Positions 1 to 8,222 of a DNA stretch of 64,000 bases are shown here, one piece after another (position 1 is the first letter of the stretch; the number at the start of each line of letters is the position of its first letter). Where the stretch lies: the NCBI GenBank assembly GCA_013824165.1, contig PNNH01000084.1:1-64000 (forward strand), read 5' to 3'. The position numbers were made by a program, and so were the translations under genes. Below the pieces are notes generated by a model that was given only the letters and a program-made list of their open reading frames with translations, was not told the DNA's origin and searched no databases. The stretch is from Methylibium sp. GTDB lineage: Bacteria > Pseudomonadota > Gammaproteobacteria > Burkholderiales > Burkholderiaceae_C.

Positions 1-425
1 ATGAACTGCTCGTTGCCGATCATGCCCATCTTCTTGACGCCCAGACGCTGGGCCGCAGCCATCACCGCAGCCACGTTGCCGTACTCCACCAGCTTGTTCG
101 GCTTGATGTGCACTTCGCTCTGGTCGGGCTCCGCCGCCACTTCGGCCAGCTTGGCTTCCACCGCCTGATGGTTGGCCAGCGCCGTGCCGTCCCAGAACAC
201 CGTGCCGTCGAAGTCGATGAAGACTTCGTGCACCACCGGCTCCTTGGTCGGCGGCGGCGGGTTGCCGGCCGGCAGATCCAGGTTCACCGAGTGCAGCTGG
301 ATCGGGATCGTGATGATCAGCATCACCAGCAGCACCAGCATCACGTCGATCAGCGGCGTCGTGTTGACGTCCATCATCACTTCCGGCTCGCCGCTGCCCG
401 AGGAGCTTCCTACGTTCATTCCCAT
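1..425 (-). CDS. exbD: ExbD/TolR-family biopolymer transport protein (3' end beyond window)
   Basis: This is the last visible gene of the tonB-exbB-exbD-exbD run and is read off the left edge of the window. About 141 codons are present. ExbD proteins are about 140 residues long, so only the last few codons should be missing. The N-terminus starts MGMNVGSSSG, almost identical to the start of the upstream ExbD copy, and is followed by one hydrophobic membrane segment and a periplasmic domain, as in the family. ExbD sits in the inner membrane with ExbB and passes proton-motive force to TonB. The start lies 17 nt after the stop of the upstream copy. The two copies appear to be a tandem duplication that has since diverged. 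The family call is firm; which copy serves which receptor cannot be read from sequence. Confidence 0.9.
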   Translation of the reverse strand, partial: MGMNVGSSSGSGEPEVMMDVNTTPLIDVMLVLLVMLIITIPIQLHSVNLDLPAGNPPPPTKEPVVHEVFIDFDGTVFWDGTALANHQAVEAKLAEVAAEPDQSEVHIKPNKLVEYGNVAAVMAAAQRLGVKKMGMIGNEQF

Positions 426-442
426 GCTCTTCTCCTTGGGCT

Positions 443-874
443 TCAGCCGCCGCGTGCCGGCGGCTCGGTGACGAAGCGCACCCGCATCATGCCGGCGCGC
501 TGGCAGGCCACCATCACGCGGCCCACCGACTCATAGCGTGCCTTGTCATCGCCGCGGATGTGCACTTCAGGCTGCGGCTCCTTGACCGCTTCCTTCTTCA
601 ATCGGGCCACCAGCGCTTCGGTGTCTGCCAGCGGCAGCGAGCCCCAGTAGACGTCGCCGTCCTTGGTCACCGACAGTTCGATGTTCTCCGGCTTGGTGAC
701 GCGCACGACGTTGGTTTCCTTGGGCAAGGACACCGCCACCGACTGCGTCACCACCGGCACGGTGATGAGGAAGATGATCAAGAGCACCAGCATCACGTCC
801 ACCAGGGGCGTGGTGTTGATGGTCGAGACCACCTCGTCTTCATCGCCGGATGACGATCCGACGTTCATTCCCAT
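443..874 (-). CDS. exbD: ExbD/TolR-family biopolymer transport protein
   Basis: The product is a 143-residue inner-membrane protein of the ExbD/TolR family. After a short cytoplasmic N-terminus (MGMNVGSSSGDEDEVV) comes INTTPLVDVMLVLLIIFLIT, the single membrane span with the conserved aspartate (VDVMLVLL) needed for proton coupling. The remaining ~95 residues form the periplasmic domain. It starts 24 nt after the exbB stop and ends 17 nt before a second ExbD gene, so all are probably translated from one message. Two adjacent ExbD proteins with a single ExbB occur in other bacteria, where the second copy can be specific for some TonB-dependent receptors. That division of labour is inference here. 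Confidence 0.93.
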   Translation of the reverse strand: MGMNVGSSSGDEDEVVSTINTTPLVDVMLVLLIIFLITVPVVTQSVAVSLPKETNVVRVTKPENIELSVTKDGDVYWGSLPLADTEALVARLKKEAVKEPQPEVHIRGDDKARYESVGRVMVACQRAGMMRVRFVTEPPARGG

Positions 875-898
875 GATCTGACTCCGGGATGGAAGTGA

Positions 899-1696
899 TC
901 AGCGCTTGACAGCGCGGTTGCCCATCAGCACGCCGTGCAGATCAGCAGCGAAGGCACGCACTTGACCCATCACGGCCTTGTTGCGGTTGACCAGCCAGTT
1001 GTAGCCCAGCACGGCCGGCACAGCCACAGCCAGACCGATGGCGGTCATGATCAGCGCGGCGCCCACGGGGCCGGCCACCTTGTCGATCGAAGCCTGGCCG
1101 GCCACACCGATGGCGGTCAGCGCTTGCAGAATGCCCCACACCGTGCCGAACAGGCCGATGAACGGCGAGGTCGAACCAACGGTGGCCAGGAAGCCCAGGC
1201 CCGACTGCAGGCGGCCGTTGACTTCGCCGACTGCGCGCTCGACGTTCATCGTCACCCAGGTGTTGTGGTCGATGTTCTCGGTCAGCGCGCCTTCGTGGTG
1301 CTCGGAGGCCTCGATCGCGGTCTGCGCGATGTAGCGGAAGGCGCCGTTTTCGTTCAGGCTCTTCACGCCTTCAGCCAGGCTGGCCTTCTTGAAGAAGCTG
1401 ACGCGCGCGTCCTTGGCTTCCTTGCTCAGCTTGTGGGTGTCCCACAGGCGCACGAACAGGATGTACCAGGAACCCATGGACATCAGGGCCAGCAGCACCA
1501 GCACGCCTTGGTCCACGGCATGGCCGTGGGTGACCAGTGCCTTCAGGCCGTAGGGATTCTCGACAGCCTTGGCTGCGGCGGAGGCCACAGCCGCAGGCGC
1601 CTCGGCCGCGGCCTGGGCGTGAGCGGCGGCCGGCACGAAGATCAGGACGAGGGTCGCGAGCAGGGTGGCGAGCAGTTTGTGAAGTTGGGCGTACAT
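899..1696 (-). CDS. exbB: ExbB/TolQ/MotA-family proton channel protein
   Basis: The product is a 265-residue protein of the MotA/TolQ/ExbB family that forms the proton channel energising TonB. It has an N-terminal signal peptide (MYAQLHKLLATLLA... to AAAHAQA), then a membrane segment near residue 55 (VLVLLALMSMGSWYILF), and two closely spaced C-terminal segments containing the family signature GSTSPFIGLFGTVWGI and AVAVPAVLGYNW. I chose the ATG at 1696 because it places the signal peptide at the N-terminus. A GTG nine codons upstream (1723) is also open. It lies 126 nt downstream of tonB and 24 nt upstream of exbD. Confidence 0.93.
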   Translation of the reverse strand: MYAQLHKLLATLLATLVLIFVPAAAHAQAAAEAPAAVASAAAKAVENPYGLKALVTHGHAVDQGVLVLLALMSMGSWYILFVRLWDTHKLSKEAKDARVSFFKKASLAEGVKSLNENGAFRYIAQTAIEASEHHEGALTENIDHNTWVTMNVERAVGEVNGRLQSGLGFLATVGSTSPFIGLFGTVWGILQALTAIGVAGQASIDKVAGPVGAALIMTAIGLAVAVPAVLGYNWLVNRNKAVMGQVRAFAADLHGVLMGNRAVKR

Positions 1697-1822
1697 GGCA
1701 ATGGCTGTCTTGAAGAAGAACACTTTTGGGGGAGGGGAGAGATCGCAGCGCGCGGGCAGACCGATGCATGCAGGCTGTGCTGTGCCCCAGCGCTCCCTGC
1801 GGCGACGGTCTCGCCCGCTGGC

Positions 1823-2476
1823 TCAGTCGATGCGGAAGACGAACTCCTGCTCGAACACGTGGTCGCCCGGGCACTCATATGTGCTCTGCAGCGTCTCGGT
1901 GATGGCGGCGAGCAGTGCACGCTGGGCGCGGCGATCGACACCGCCGCGCAGCGGCGTGATCTCGGCCGACACGACACGGCCGGCCTTGACGGTGGCCAGG
2001 GCCCGGTAGGCAGCCTCGCCGCTCCAGTTGACCGCCGGCACCTCGGGCTTGCCCATCTTGGTACAGACCGCCGAGGCCTTGATCGGGCCGGTGGGCCTGG
2101 CGGCCACGGCGGGTGCCGGTGCTGCCGCCGGCGGTGTCGGCGCCACCTCGCGCGCCGGCGGCGGGGTGTTGCTCACCGGAGCCTGGATCGCGTTGGGCGG
2201 GGGCGGTGCGGCGACCTGCACCTCCGGCGGCGGCATGAAGGGCGGCGGCGGCGCCTTCATGTCGGGCGGCGGTGGCGCGACCTTCTCGGGTGGCGGCGGT
2301 GGCTTGACCTTCTCCTCCACCACGCTCACCTCGATCGGCCCCTTCACCGCCTCGACCATCTTGGCGGCCAGGCCGCTGGCCAGGGCCCAGATGATCAGCA
2401 CGTGGATGCCGGCCACCATCACCAGGCCGGCATAGCGGCTGCCGCCTGAGCCCTGTTGCTGTTGCACGAAGTTCAT
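1823..2476 (-). CDS. tonB: TonB energy-transducer protein
   Basis: The 217-residue product has the TonB plan: a short cytoplasmic N-terminus, one membrane anchor (about residues 15-35, GLVMVAGIHVLIIWALASGL), a long proline-rich periplasmic linker with several PPPP runs (about residues 50-120), and a C-terminal domain that would touch the TonB box of outer-membrane receptors. The ATG at 2476 is chosen because the frame upstream of it is inside gabD and lacks TonB character. Only 7 nt separate it from the gabD stop, so tonB could be co-transcribed with the GABA genes. The C-terminal domain contains two cysteines (near residues 135 and 205). Its own Shine-Dalgarno sequence is weak, which fits translational coupling to gabD. 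Confidence 0.88.
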   Translation of the reverse strand: MNFVQQQQGSGGSRYAGLVMVAGIHVLIIWALASGLAAKMVEAVKGPIEVSVVEEKVKPPPPPEKVAPPPPDMKAPPPPFMPPPEVQVAAPPPPNAIQAPVSNTPPPAREVAPTPPAAAPAPAVAARPTGPIKASAVCTKMGKPEVPAVNWSGEAAYRALATVKAGRVVSAEITPLRGGVDRRAQRALLAAITETLQSTYECPGDHVFEQEFVFRID

Positions 2477-2483
2477 TGTCGGC

Positions 2484-3977
2484 TCAGGGCTGCTCGATGC
2501 CCCCCAGGCACAGGTACTTGATCTCCACGTAGTCGTCGATTCCGTGGTGCGAGCCCTCACGGCCCAGGCCGCTCTGCTTGACGCCACCAAACGGCGCCTC
2601 GGCCGCCGACATCAGGCCGGTGTTGATGCCGACCATGCCGTATTCCAGCGCTTCGCCGACGCGGAAGATGCGGCCCACGTCGCGGCTGAAGAAGTAGCTG
2701 GCCAGGCCGAACTCGGTGGCATTGGCCAGCGCGATGGCCTCGGCCTCGGTCTGGAAACGGAACACCGGCGCCACCGGGCCGAAGGTCTCCTCGCGGGCGC
2801 ACAGCATGTCGGCCCGCGCGTCAGCCAGCACGGTGGGCGCAAACAGGCGGCCTGAAACGGCCGCGCCGCCGGTCACCACGCGGCCGCCCTTGGCCACCGC
2901 GTCCTGCACATGCTGCTTCACCTTGGCCACTGCGGCATCGTCGATCAGCGCGCCGATGGCGACGCCTGGCTCGAAGCCGTTGCCGGTCTTCATCGCGGCC
3001 ACGCGCTCGCCCAGCTTGGCGACGAACTCGTCGTAGACGTCGTCCTGCACATAGAAGCGGTTGGCGCAGACGCAGGTCTGGCCGGCGTTGCGGTACTTGC
3101 TGGCCAGCGCGCCTTCCACCGCCGCGTCGATGTCAGCATCGTCAAAGACGATGAAAGGCGCATTGCCGCCCAGCTCCAGCGAGAGCTTCTTGATGGTCGG
3201 TGCGCACTGCTTCATCAGGATGCGGCCGACCTCGGTGGAGCCGGTGAATGACAGATGCCGCACCACGTCGCTGGCGCACAGCACATTGCCGATCTCGATC
3301 GAGCCGGCCGAATCGGAGGTCAGCACATTGAAGATGCCGGGCGGGAAGCCGGCGCGCTGCGCCAGCTCGGCCAGCGCCAGCGCCGACAGCGGCGTCTGCT
3401 CAGCCGGCTTCACCACCACCGGGCAGCCGGCAGCCAGCGCCGGCGCTACCTTGCGCGTGATCATCGCCAGCGGGAAGTTCCACGGCGTGATGGCCGCGCA
3501 CACGCCGATCGGCTGCTTGAGCACCAGGAAGCGCTTGTTGCGGTCGTTGCTGGGAATCGTCTCGCCGTAGATGCGGCGCGCTTCTTCGGCAAACCACTCC
3601 ACGAAGCTGGCCGCATAGCCGACCTCGCCCTTGGCCTCACCCAGCGGCTTGCCCTGCTCGGCGGTCATGATGCGGGCCAGGTCGTCAGCGTTGTCCTGGA
3701 TCAGCCTGAACCAGCGCATCAGCACGGCGGCGCGCTCCTTTGCCGTGGCGCTGCGCCAGGGGCCCCAGGCGCGGTTGGCGGCGTGGATGGCTGCGTCGGC
3801 ATGCAGGGCGCCGAGTCGAGCCACATGCGCAAGCACCTGGCCGGTAGCGGGGTCGTCCACTTCGAAGCGCTCGTTGGCGGAGACCCATTCGCCGTTGATC
3901 AGTGCGGCGGTCTTCAGCAGCGAGGGGTCCTTCAGCTGCGACAGCGGGGAGTCCGGGGTGATGTTGGGATTGCTCAT
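2484..3977 (-). CDS. gabD: NAD(P)-dependent succinate-semialdehyde dehydrogenase
   Basis: The 497-residue product belongs to the aldehyde dehydrogenase superfamily and most resembles GabD, which oxidises succinate semialdehyde to succinate in GABA breakdown. Visible signatures are the Rossmann/substrate segment ITPWNFPLAMITRKVAPALAA, the catalytic-glutamate motif LELGGNAPFIVFDDAD and the catalytic-cysteine motif RNAGQTCVCANRF. Length is normal for GabD (about 480-500). It lies 27 nt downstream of gabT on the same strand, so the two steps of GABA degradation are encoded together. The tonB start follows 7 nt after its stop. Some members of this group act on glutarate semialdehyde, so the exact substrate rests on the gabT neighbour. 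Confidence 0.92.
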   Translation of the reverse strand: MSNPNITPDSPLSQLKDPSLLKTAALINGEWVSANERFEVDDPATGQVLAHVARLGALHADAAIHAANRAWGPWRSATAKERAAVLMRWFRLIQDNADDLARIMTAEQGKPLGEAKGEVGYAASFVEWFAEEARRIYGETIPSNDRNKRFLVLKQPIGVCAAITPWNFPLAMITRKVAPALAAGCPVVVKPAEQTPLSALALAELAQRAGFPPGIFNVLTSDSAGSIEIGNVLCASDVVRHLSFTGSTEVGRILMKQCAPTIKKLSLELGGNAPFIVFDDADIDAAVEGALASKYRNAGQTCVCANRFYVQDDVYDEFVAKLGERVAAMKTGNGFEPGVAIGALIDDAAVAKVKQHVQDAVAKGGRVVTGGAAVSGRLFAPTVLADARADMLCAREETFGPVAPVFRFQTEAEAIALANATEFGLASYFFSRDVGRIFRVGEALEYGMVGINTGLMSAAEAPFGGVKQSGLGREGSHHGIDDYVEIKYLCLGGIEQP

Positions 3978-4004
3978 GGGGGTCGGCTCGTTCGGGTTCG
4001 GGGG

Positions 4005-5351
4005 TCAGGCCTTGACGCCCATGGACTGCAGTGCGGCGCCGAAGCTCTGCTCCAGCACGGCCAGGCCTTCGTCCAGCAGTGCGTTGGAGGCGGTCAGCGG
4101 CACCAAGATGCGGATCACATTGCCGTAGCTGCCGCAGGACAGCAGGATCAGCCCGCGCTTGCAGGCCTCGGCCACCACGCGGCGGGTCAGTTCGGCGTCC
4201 GGCTTGCTGATGTCGGCGCAGCCTTCGCGGGTCTGGAACAGCTCGATCGCCACCATCGCGCCCAGGCCGCGCACATCGCCGATGGCCGGCACCGATGCGC
4301 TGAGCTTGCCCAGCCTTGTGCACAGGTACTCCCCCATCTCCTGGCTGCGCGCCAGCAGCTGTTCCTGCTCGAACACGTCCAGCACGGCCAGCGCCGCGGC
4401 GCAGCCCAGCGGGCTGCCGGCATAGGTGCCGCCCAGCCCGCCGGGGCCGGGGGCGTCCATCACGTCAGCGCGGCCCACCACACCCGAGACGGGGAAGCCG
4501 CCTGCCAGCGACTTGGCGGTGGTGATCAGGTCGGGCGCGGCCTCGTCACCCCATTGCTCGCTGGCAAACCAGGTGCCGGTGCGGCCGGCGCCGGTCTGCA
4601 CTTCATCGGCGATCAGCAGGATGCCGTGCTGGTCGGCGAGCGCGCGCAGGCGGCGGATGAATTCCTTGGGCGCCACGTAGAAGCCGCCTTCGCCCTGCAC
4701 CGGCTCGACGATGAAGGCCGCCACGCGCTCCACCTCGACATCGTTCTTCAGGATCAGCTCCAGCGAGTGCATCGCCTCGTCGATCGAGACACCGTGCAGT
4801 TCGTTGGGGAACAGTGCGTGGAACACCTCGCCGGGGAAGGGGCCGAAGCCGCTCTTGTAGGGCACCACCTTGCCGGTCAGGCCCAGCGTCATCATGGTGC
4901 GGCCGTGGTAGCCGCCGGTGAAGGCGATCACCGCCGAGCGCTTGGTGTAGCTGCGCGCGATCTTGACCGCGTTCTCCACGGCTTCAGCGCCGCTGGTCAG
5001 CAGCAGCGTCTTCTTGTCGAACTTGCCCGGCGCCAGGGCGTTCAGGCGCTCGGCCAGTTCCACATAGGGCTCGTAGGCCACCACCTGGAAACAGGTGTGA
5101 GTGTAAAGGTCCAGCTGCTGCTTGACGGCAGCGATCACCGCCGGATGGCAATGGCCGGTGTTCAGCACCGCGATGCCGCCGGCGAAGTCGATGAAGCGCC
5201 GGCCTTCGACGTCCCAGATCTCGGCATTCTCGCCGCGGGCGATGAAAACCTCATGCGCCTGGCCCACGCCACGCGCCACGGCGGTGCGGCGGCGCGCCAT
5301 CAGCGCGGCGTTGGTCTGGACGGTGGGGTTCTTGTCAGCGGGCTTGGGCAT
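4005..5351 (-). CDS. gabT: 4-aminobutyrate--2-oxoglutarate transaminase
   Basis: The 448-residue product is a class-III PLP aminotransferase that transfers the amino group of GABA to 2-oxoglutarate. Family marks include the TSGAEAVENAVKIAR segment that binds the cofactor phosphate, the ADEVQTGAGRTG motif with the pyridine-nitrogen aspartate, and TTAKSLAGGFPVSG with the Schiff-base lysine. The start at 5351 (MPKPADKNPTVQ) is preferred because the open frame further upstream runs through the divergent promoter region. It heads the minus-strand gabT-gabD unit and is divergent from a MocR/GabR-type regulator, the arrangement known for GABA-responsive control. Confidence 0.94.
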   Translation of the reverse strand: MPKPADKNPTVQTNAALMARRRTAVARGVGQAHEVFIARGENAEIWDVEGRRFIDFAGGIAVLNTGHCHPAVIAAVKQQLDLYTHTCFQVVAYEPYVELAERLNALAPGKFDKKTLLLTSGAEAVENAVKIARSYTKRSAVIAFTGGYHGRTMMTLGLTGKVVPYKSGFGPFPGEVFHALFPNELHGVSIDEAMHSLELILKNDVEVERVAAFIVEPVQGEGGFYVAPKEFIRRLRALADQHGILLIADEVQTGAGRTGTWFASEQWGDEAAPDLITTAKSLAGGFPVSGVVGRADVMDAPGPGGLGGTYAGSPLGCAAALAVLDVFEQEQLLARSQEMGEYLCTRLGKLSASVPAIGDVRGLGAMVAIELFQTREGCADISKPDAELTRRVVAEACKRGLILLSCGSYGNVIRILVPLTASNALLDEGLAVLEQSFGAALQSMGVKA

Positions 5352-5411
5352 GTGGGTCTCCGGTGGGGATGGTTCAGTGGGTCCAATGTAGGCATCCGGC
5401 TCGCGCGGCAA

Positions 5412-5467
5412 CAGGTACAGTTGCCGGCAGACAGTGCCCCGCTGTACAGGGGCTGCGGCCTGTACAG
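5412..5467. promoter_or_regulatory. Candidate MocR/GabR operator repeats in the divergent gab promoter
   Basis: The 185-nt gap between gabT and the regulator gene holds two identical palindromes, CTGTACAG at 5442-5449 and CTGTACAG at 5460-5467, spaced 18 bp start to start. A related GGTACAG lies at 5414-5420. MocR-family regulators are known to bind repeated sites in divergent promoters next to their own gene. That these repeats are the site is inference from position and repetition. No strong sigma-70 boxes stand out. Confidence 0.5.
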
Positions 5468-5536
5468 ATGCCGGGCCGGTCGCCCGCCCGGCCCCCTTGC
5501 GATACCGCGCGCGCCACAGGGCGCTCACCGCTTGCC

Positions 5537-6943
5537 ATGCTCCGTCTCGACCCCGCCTCCCCAACGCCACTCGTCGTGCAGATCGTCGACGGCCTGCAGC
5601 AGCAGATCGCCGAGCAGGGCCTCGGCCCCGGCGCGAAGCTGCCTTCGATCCGCCAGTTCGCGCATAGCAACGGCGTCAGCGTGTTCACCGTGGTGGAGGC
5701 CTATGACCGCCTGGTGGCGCTGGGCGTGCTGCAGTCGCGCCCGAATGCCGGTTTCTTCGTGCGCCAGCGCGCCGCCGCGGCGGCCGAGCCCGCGTCGGAT
5801 TCGGCGGCGCTGCAGTTCGACGCCAAGTGGTATCTGCGCCAGATCTTCGAGAGCCGCAATCTGGAGGTGAAAGCCGGCTGCGGCTGGCTGCCGCAGGGCT
5901 GGCTGTTCGAGGTGGGCGTGCGCAAGGCTTTCCGCCAGCTCGCCAGCGAAGGCGCTGAGCTGGGCGGCTATGGCACGCCCATGGGCCATCCTGGCCTGCG
6001 CGCCCTGGTGGCCGAAATGCTGGTGGAGCGCCAGATCAGCGCCACGGCCGACAGCGTGCTGCTGACTCAGGGTTCCAGTCAGGGCATGGACCTGCTGGCG
6101 CGCTATCTGGTCAAGCCCGGTGACGCGGTGCTGGTGGACGAACCCGGCTACCCCAATATCCACTACATCCTGCGCTTCATGGGCGCCCGCCTGGTGCCGG
6201 TGCCGCGCACGCCGCAGGGCTATGACATGCCGGCGCTGGAAGCTGCCATCGCACAGCACGCGCCCACAGCCTTCTTCACCCAGCCTCGGCTGCAGAGCCC
6301 GACCAATTCGGTGGCGCCGCTGCGCCAGCTGCTGCGCATCCTGCAGCTGGCCGAAGGCGCCGACATGGCCATCGTCGAGAACGACATCTATGCCGACCTC
6401 GATCCCGGGCTGCATCCCACGCTGGCCAGCCTGGACCAGCTTCAGCGCGTGGCCTATTTGGGCAGCTTCTCCAAGACCATCTCGCCCAACTTGCGTGTCG
6501 GCTATGTGGCGGCGCGCGCCGCATGGCTGGAAGAGCTGGCACTGCGCAAGATGGTGTCGGGCCTGACTTCGTCGGACCTGACCGAGCGCCTGATCCACCG
6601 CACGCTGACCGAGGGCCGCTGGCGCAAGCACCTGAGCACGCTGCGCGAGCGCCTGGCGGTGGCGCATGGGCGCGTGGCACGGCGCCTGCACGGCCTGGGC
6701 TTCGAGATATTCACCGTCGAGCCCGCTGCGGGCCTGTATCTATGGGCTCGCCATCCCGACATGCCTGACGCCGCCGAGCTCTCCAAGGAAGCCGCCAAGC
6801 ACAGCATCATGCTGGGCCCTGGCCACCTGTTCTACAGCGAGCCGCGGCAGACCGGCTGGCTGCGCTTCAATGTGGCCTTCAGCGAGGATGAGCGCTTGTG
6901 GGTGTTTCTGGCGGCAATGATCCGCGAGCAGGCCGGCGAGTGA
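5537..6943 (+). CDS. MocR-family (GntR HTH + aminotransferase) regulator, GabR-like
   Basis: The 468-residue product joins an N-terminal GntR-type winged helix (about residues 10-80, with KLPSIRQFAHSNGVSVFTVVEAYDRL) to a class-I aminotransferase-like domain (about residues 110-465). The latter keeps the PLP-lysine context YLGSFSKTISPNLRVGYV. MocR regulators use bound PLP and an amino compound as signal, and GabR is the type member that activates gabTD on GABA. The gene is divergent from gabTD, so that role is the simplest reading, although MocR proteins for taurine or pyridoxal control look alike. The ATG at 5537 starts right before the HTH. A TonB-like gene follows 26 nt downstream. Confidence 0.85.
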   Translation: MLRLDPASPTPLVVQIVDGLQQQIAEQGLGPGAKLPSIRQFAHSNGVSVFTVVEAYDRLVALGVLQSRPNAGFFVRQRAAAAAEPASDSAALQFDAKWYLRQIFESRNLEVKAGCGWLPQGWLFEVGVRKAFRQLASEGAELGGYGTPMGHPGLRALVAEMLVERQISATADSVLLTQGSSQGMDLLARYLVKPGDAVLVDEPGYPNIHYILRFMGARLVPVPRTPQGYDMPALEAAIAQHAPTAFFTQPRLQSPTNSVAPLRQLLRILQLAEGADMAIVENDIYADLDPGLHPTLASLDQLQRVAYLGSFSKTISPNLRVGYVAARAAWLEELALRKMVSGLTSSDLTERLIHRTLTEGRWRKHLSTLRERLAVAHGRVARRLHGLGFEIFTVEPAAGLYLWARHPDMPDAAELSKEAAKHSIMLGPGHLFYSEPRQTGWLRFNVAFSEDERLWVFLAAMIREQAGE

Positions 6944-6969
6944 GCCGCACCACAGCAGCCCCCGGAGAC

Positions 6970-7863
6970 ATGGCAGTGCAGGGTCAGAAGAGGAATGACA
7001 AGACCTGGCCCAGGCGGCGCAGCGGCTGGCCGATCCTGGCGGCGGGTCTGGTGCTGGCGCTGCACGCGCTGGTCGTCGCGCTGGTCGGCAACTTCCGCGC
7101 CGGCTTGCTGGCTGATCGACCTGCGCCCCCGGCGCCGATGCCCAGCATCGTCTACGTGGACGTCGCCGAGCGGTCCGCGCCAGTACCTCCCGCCACGCCC
7201 GAGCCGCCACCAGTGCCGGCGGAGCGTCGGCCGGAGTTGGCGCCCAAGACTTTGCCCGCACCCGAGGTGCCCGTTCGCAAGCCGCCTGCCACCCAGGCCG
7301 CGCCGCCGCCCCCGACGGCCGAGGACTGGGCTTTCGCGGCAGGCTATGCCTTGAAGAACAGCAAGGGCTACCGCCACAACTGGGGCCGGCAGGTGCGCAG
7401 CATGATGGGCACGGCGGTCGAGGGGGCGGACCAGGGCATGGTGCGCTTCCAGGTGGAGATCGCGCCGGATGGCTCACTGGTCCGGCTGGAGGTGCTTTGG
7501 AGCACCTCGGACCATGCCGAGCGGCTGGCCAGGCAGGCTGTCAAGCGCATGCCGAGACTGCCACCCACGCCGAACGGCAAGCCCCTGATCTTCGAGCGCA
7601 CGATCGCGTTCACCCCGTTCGCGTCGGACGACGCGCCGCTCTACAAGGATGACTGCCAGCCTGATCCGCCGGCCCATCGCAACCGTTTCGTCTGGGACGG
7701 CCGCTCGCCGCAGGTGTCCGTGCCGCCGCCAAAGACCGAGAAGCTCGACGCGCAGGCGCTGGCGGACTGCCTCAAGCAACTGCCGAAGGACTCGATCGAA
7801 GCCGAGGCCGCCCATGATCGTCGGCTGGTGGAGCAGGGGCGGTCGGGCAAGCTGGGGCCTTGA
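6970..7863 (+). CDS. TonB-like protein with C-terminal extension
   Basis: The 297-residue product has a basic N-terminus, one membrane anchor (about residues 20-42, ILAAGLVLALHALVVALVG), a proline-rich linker (about residues 50-115) and a TonB-type C-terminal domain (about residues 130-210, containing MVRFQVEIAPDGSLVRLEV). About 80 further residues follow that I cannot assign; they hold two cysteines and a proline-rich stretch. The start at 6970 has GGAG seven bases upstream and avoids overlap with the regulator gene. It lies 26 nt after the MocR gene and is likely co-transcribed. No exbB/exbD accompany it, so it may use the ExbBD set across the gab locus. The TonB assignment rests on overall plan. 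Confidence 0.7.
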   Translation: MAVQGQKRNDKTWPRRRSGWPILAAGLVLALHALVVALVGNFRAGLLADRPAPPAPMPSIVYVDVAERSAPVPPATPEPPPVPAERRPELAPKTLPAPEVPVRKPPATQAAPPPPTAEDWAFAAGYALKNSKGYRHNWGRQVRSMMGTAVEGADQGMVRFQVEIAPDGSLVRLEVLWSTSDHAERLARQAVKRMPRLPPTPNGKPLIFERTIAFTPFASDDAPLYKDDCQPDPPAHRNRFVWDGRSPQVSVPPPKTEKLDAQALADCLKQLPKDSIEAEAAHDRRLVEQGRSGKLGP

Positions 7864-8000
7864 GCCCGAGGCGGGCCTGGGCGGCCCAAAGCGGTAGTAG
7901 AGTGCCGGCAGTTGCTGCGTTCAGGCCTTCATCGGCATGACGCCAGCAGCAACGACAGTCGCATCACAACATCCAACGGTTGATTCAAGGAGCGCAGGAC

Positions 8001-8153
8001 ATGGCCAAAGGCGAACAACGCAACGACAAGGCGAACAAGAAGCCGAAGAAGGACAGCGGTACTTCCAAGGAACCCTCGTCTGTTTCCACCCGCCCCGTCG
8101 CGCCGATGACGGCGGTGATGCCCAAGGGCAAGTTGAAGAACAAGCCGGCTTGA
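8001..8153 (+). CDS. Small basic protein of unknown function (50 aa)
   Basis: This short gene encodes a very basic 50-residue protein (MAKGEQRNDKANKKPKKDSG at the start, then a Ser/Thr/Pro-rich middle and a KGKLKNKPA end). It has no membrane segment or recognisable domain. A good ribosome-binding site (AAGGAG) lies about 10 nt upstream of the ATG. Small lysine-rich proteins starting this way are, from memory, widespread as hypothetical proteins in proteobacteria. The start-to-stop frame, site and lysine-rich composition support a real gene. It lies alone between the TonB-like gene and a convergent membrane protein gene. Confidence 0.7.
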   Translation: MAKGEQRNDKANKKPKKDSGTSKEPSSVSTRPVAPMTAVMPKGKLKNKPA

Positions 8154-8176
8154 GCTTGCAGGGCTGAGCGGCTGCG

Positions 8177-8211
8177 TGGCCGCTGGCCGCTGGCCGCTGG
8201 CCGCTGGCCGG
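8177..8211. repeat. Five-unit 7-bp tandem repeat (TGGCCGC)
   Basis: Four perfect copies of TGGCCGC and a fifth with one change run head to tail here. They lie in the 69-nt gap between the end of the small basic gene and the convergent stop of the YciB-like gene. The repeats can fold on themselves because TGGCC and GGCC are self-complementary in part, so they may also act as a termination or pausing structure. The copy number may vary between strains. Confidence 0.85.
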
Positions 8212-8222
8212 CCCGGCAGCCC

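Noticed and set aside
1697-1723. GTG start nine codons upstream for exbB
   Set aside because: It would put a phenylalanine-rich stretch before the signal peptide; the ATG at 1696 gives a normal signal sequence.
935-2449. 504-codon open frame antisense to tonB and exbB
   Set aside because: Composition is typical of an antisense shadow and TonB/ExbB features are clear on the minus strand.
3255-5870. 871-codon open frame antisense to gabD and gabT
   Set aside because: The translated sequence is rich in His, Gln and Arg with no domain; both real genes are on the other strand.
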